A stretch of 7,197 nucleotides of DNA from NCBI GenBank assembly GCA_902465425.1, contig CABQNA010000071.1, forward strand, positions 1 through 7,197, written 5' to 3'. The translations under genes and the position numbers were made by a program. The number at the start of each line of letters is the position of its first letter. The stretch's first letter is position 1. A model generated the notes under the pieces. That model had not been told where the DNA came from and did not search any database. It saw only the letters and a list, made by a program, of their open reading frames with translations. This document shows positions 6,286 to 7,197 of the stretch, one piece after another. Source of the stretch: an uncultured Collinsella sp. GTDB taxonomy: Bacteria > Actinomycetota > Coriobacteriia > Coriobacteriales > Coriobacteriaceae.

Positions 6286-6984
6286 CTACAGGTCGCGTAC
6301 TCGATAAACCTTGGTGCTGACGGTGCAGCTGATTGCACATAGCGCGAGGGCCAGCACGGTAATTCCTGCGCACAGACAGCCCAGAACGGCAGGATCGGGA
6401 TTCGCTCCGGCAATCGACATGAGCCAGTTGCTAATGGGGTTGGAGGAGCTCAGCGCTGCCATGGCAAGGCATCCGAGTAGGGCAAACAGGCCAACGGATA
6501 GGCGCAGCGCCTCCATGTGTCCAAATCGAAAGAACAGCGGCTGCGCCAAGAACACCATCATGAGGGAGATGAGCATCGATGCTGCCGAGGCGATTGCGAT
6601 CTCAAAGATGGTTTGTCCTGTCGAGGCCACGCCCGCGCTGTTGAAGAACGGAAGGGCGATGATGTTCAAAAGCACGGCGGCGCAGGCCATGATGGCCGAG
6701 AAGACAACGATGCACAGGTAGCGTGCGCAAATAATGTCTTTGCGCGAGAAGGGCAACGTTGCTCGATAACGCTCCCAGCCATTTTGATTGTCGAAGCCTG
6801 CCAGCGAGTTCATGATTGTGATGGGCGACATGGCACTGACGGCGCAGGCACCGGCGCTCATACCGGAATCGCCATCCGACGCGTTGGCGAGCGTCAACAC
6901 GACGAAGATGAACAGGCCGACACCCGCGATGCTCGGGATGAGCGTGCGAACGATGGCGAGCTCGGACATAAAGGCGCGTTTCAT
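6286..6984 (-). CDS. ABC-2 type transporter permease
   Basis: A 232-residue integral membrane protein with about six hydrophobic segments (roughly 11-33, 43-63, 88-113, 124-147, 158-180, 198-222). The cytoplasmic stretch between the second and third, 'NGWERYRATLPFSRKDIICARY' in part, carries the W-E-R-Y, LP-S/R-K and ARY pattern typical of bacterial ABC-2 family permeases (the YhaP / ABC2_membrane_5-like group), where it contacts the ATPase. It would form the membrane half of an exporter or lipid/peptide-handling ABC complex; substrate unknown. The ATG at 6982-6984 overlaps the TGA of the upstream ATPase gene (ATGA), and AAAGGGG lies 7 nt before it within the end of that gene, so translation is probably coupled. 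Length is normal for this group, and the frame is intact through the TAG at 6286-6288. Confidence 0.82.
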   Translation of the reverse strand: MKRAFMSELAIVRTLIPSIAGVGLFIFVVLTLANASDGDSGMSAGACAVSAMSPITIMNSLAGFDNQNGWERYRATLPFSRKDIICARYLCIVVFSAIMACAAVLLNIIALPFFNSAGVASTGQTIFEIAIASAASMLISLMMVFLAQPLFFRFGHMEALRLSVGLFALLGCLAMAALSSSNPISNWLMSIAGANPDPAVLGCLCAGITVLALALCAISCTVSTKVYRVRDL

Positions 6985-7197
6985 TTCGAAGCCCCTTTCA
7001 GCATGAGGCGAAGATAGTCATCAATGGTTGCCCGGTCGCAGGGAATCTCGGGAAAGGCCTCGAGCGTTTCGCGACGGTTGGGCACGAGCACGTCCACGCT
7101 ATAGGCGTGGTGGACGGCACGGGCGCCTTTGACGCAAGTCATAAGCTCGGCAGCCTGTGCTTGGGTACAGTGGGCGATGCCGGCGCGGTCGGTAATG
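6981..7197 (-). CDS. C-terminal part of an ABC transporter ATP-binding protein (5' end outside window)
   Basis: The minus strand is open from the window edge to a TGA at 6981-6983, giving 71 complete residues. Walker A, signature, Walker B and H-loop all lie off-window, so the call rests on the tail: a mixed helix/strand accessory region ('ITDRAGIAHCTQAQAAELM', 'AVHHAYSVDVLVPN') ending in 'ATIDDYLRLMLKGA', which matches the '(S/T)I-D/E-D...KG' ending usual for ATPases paired with ABC-2 permeases. The 4-bp ATGA overlap with the permease gene strongly supports a matched pair. Confidence 0.7.
   Translation of the reverse strand, partial: ITDRAGIAHCTQAQAAELMTCVKGARAVHHAYSVDVLVPNRRETLEAFPEIPCDRATIDDYLRLMLKGASK

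Noticed and set aside
1..7197. CRISPR arrays, tRNA/rRNA genes, phage or transposase genes, defence-system cassette
   Set aside because: No spaced direct repeats, cloverleaf-like segments, integrase/transposase motifs or nuclease/effector domains were seen on either strand.

Overview
The window looks like a chromosomal segment of a high-GC gut actinobacterium of the Coriobacteriia, most likely Collinsella or a close relative. This rests on GC-rich codon use, the large extracytoplasmic-sensor hybrid kinases, and a 'GGGGACAGTCCC'-type palindrome that I associate with this group. The genus is an inference; no marker gene is present.

Layout. Bases 1-174 (+) are the last 57 codons of a receiver-domain protein, probably a second hybrid histidine kinase. 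A perfect 17-bp hairpin (177-216) separates it from a convergent two-gene minus-strand unit. The first gene of that unit (3571 down to 767) is a very large hybrid sensor kinase: signal peptide, two solute-binding-protein-like sensor domains, one membrane helix, HisKA, HATPase and receiver. The second (724 down to 245), 42 bp downstream, is a NimA-like FMN-binding split-barrel protein. The divergent intergenic region 3572-3769 carries a 56-bp symmetric imperfect palindrome resembling a REP/small mobile repeat.

On the plus strand, 3770-4195 is a minimal two-helix potassium channel, followed after 36 bp by a LOG-family (PGGxGT) nucleotide phosphoribohydrolase-like gene (4232-4765). After a 125-bp gap comes a CLC-superfamily anion channel/transporter (4891-6195) whose gating-glutamate motif is changed. 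Convergent to it, on the minus strand, are an ABC-2 type permease (6984 down to 6286) and, overlapping it by 4 bp, the C-terminal part of its presumed ATPase (6981 to the window edge).

Function. The left half is signal transduction: ligand sensing at the outer membrane face, phosphorelay inside, and a flavoprotein probably co-transcribed with the kinase. The right half is ion and solute transport: a K+ pore and an anion pore on one strand and an ABC exporter on the other. There are no rRNA, tRNA, CRISPR, phage or transposase genes. The window reads as ordinary core/accessory chromosome. The most unusual points are the CLC motif substitutions, the palindromic repeat, and two related hybrid kinases converging on a Nim-like gene.
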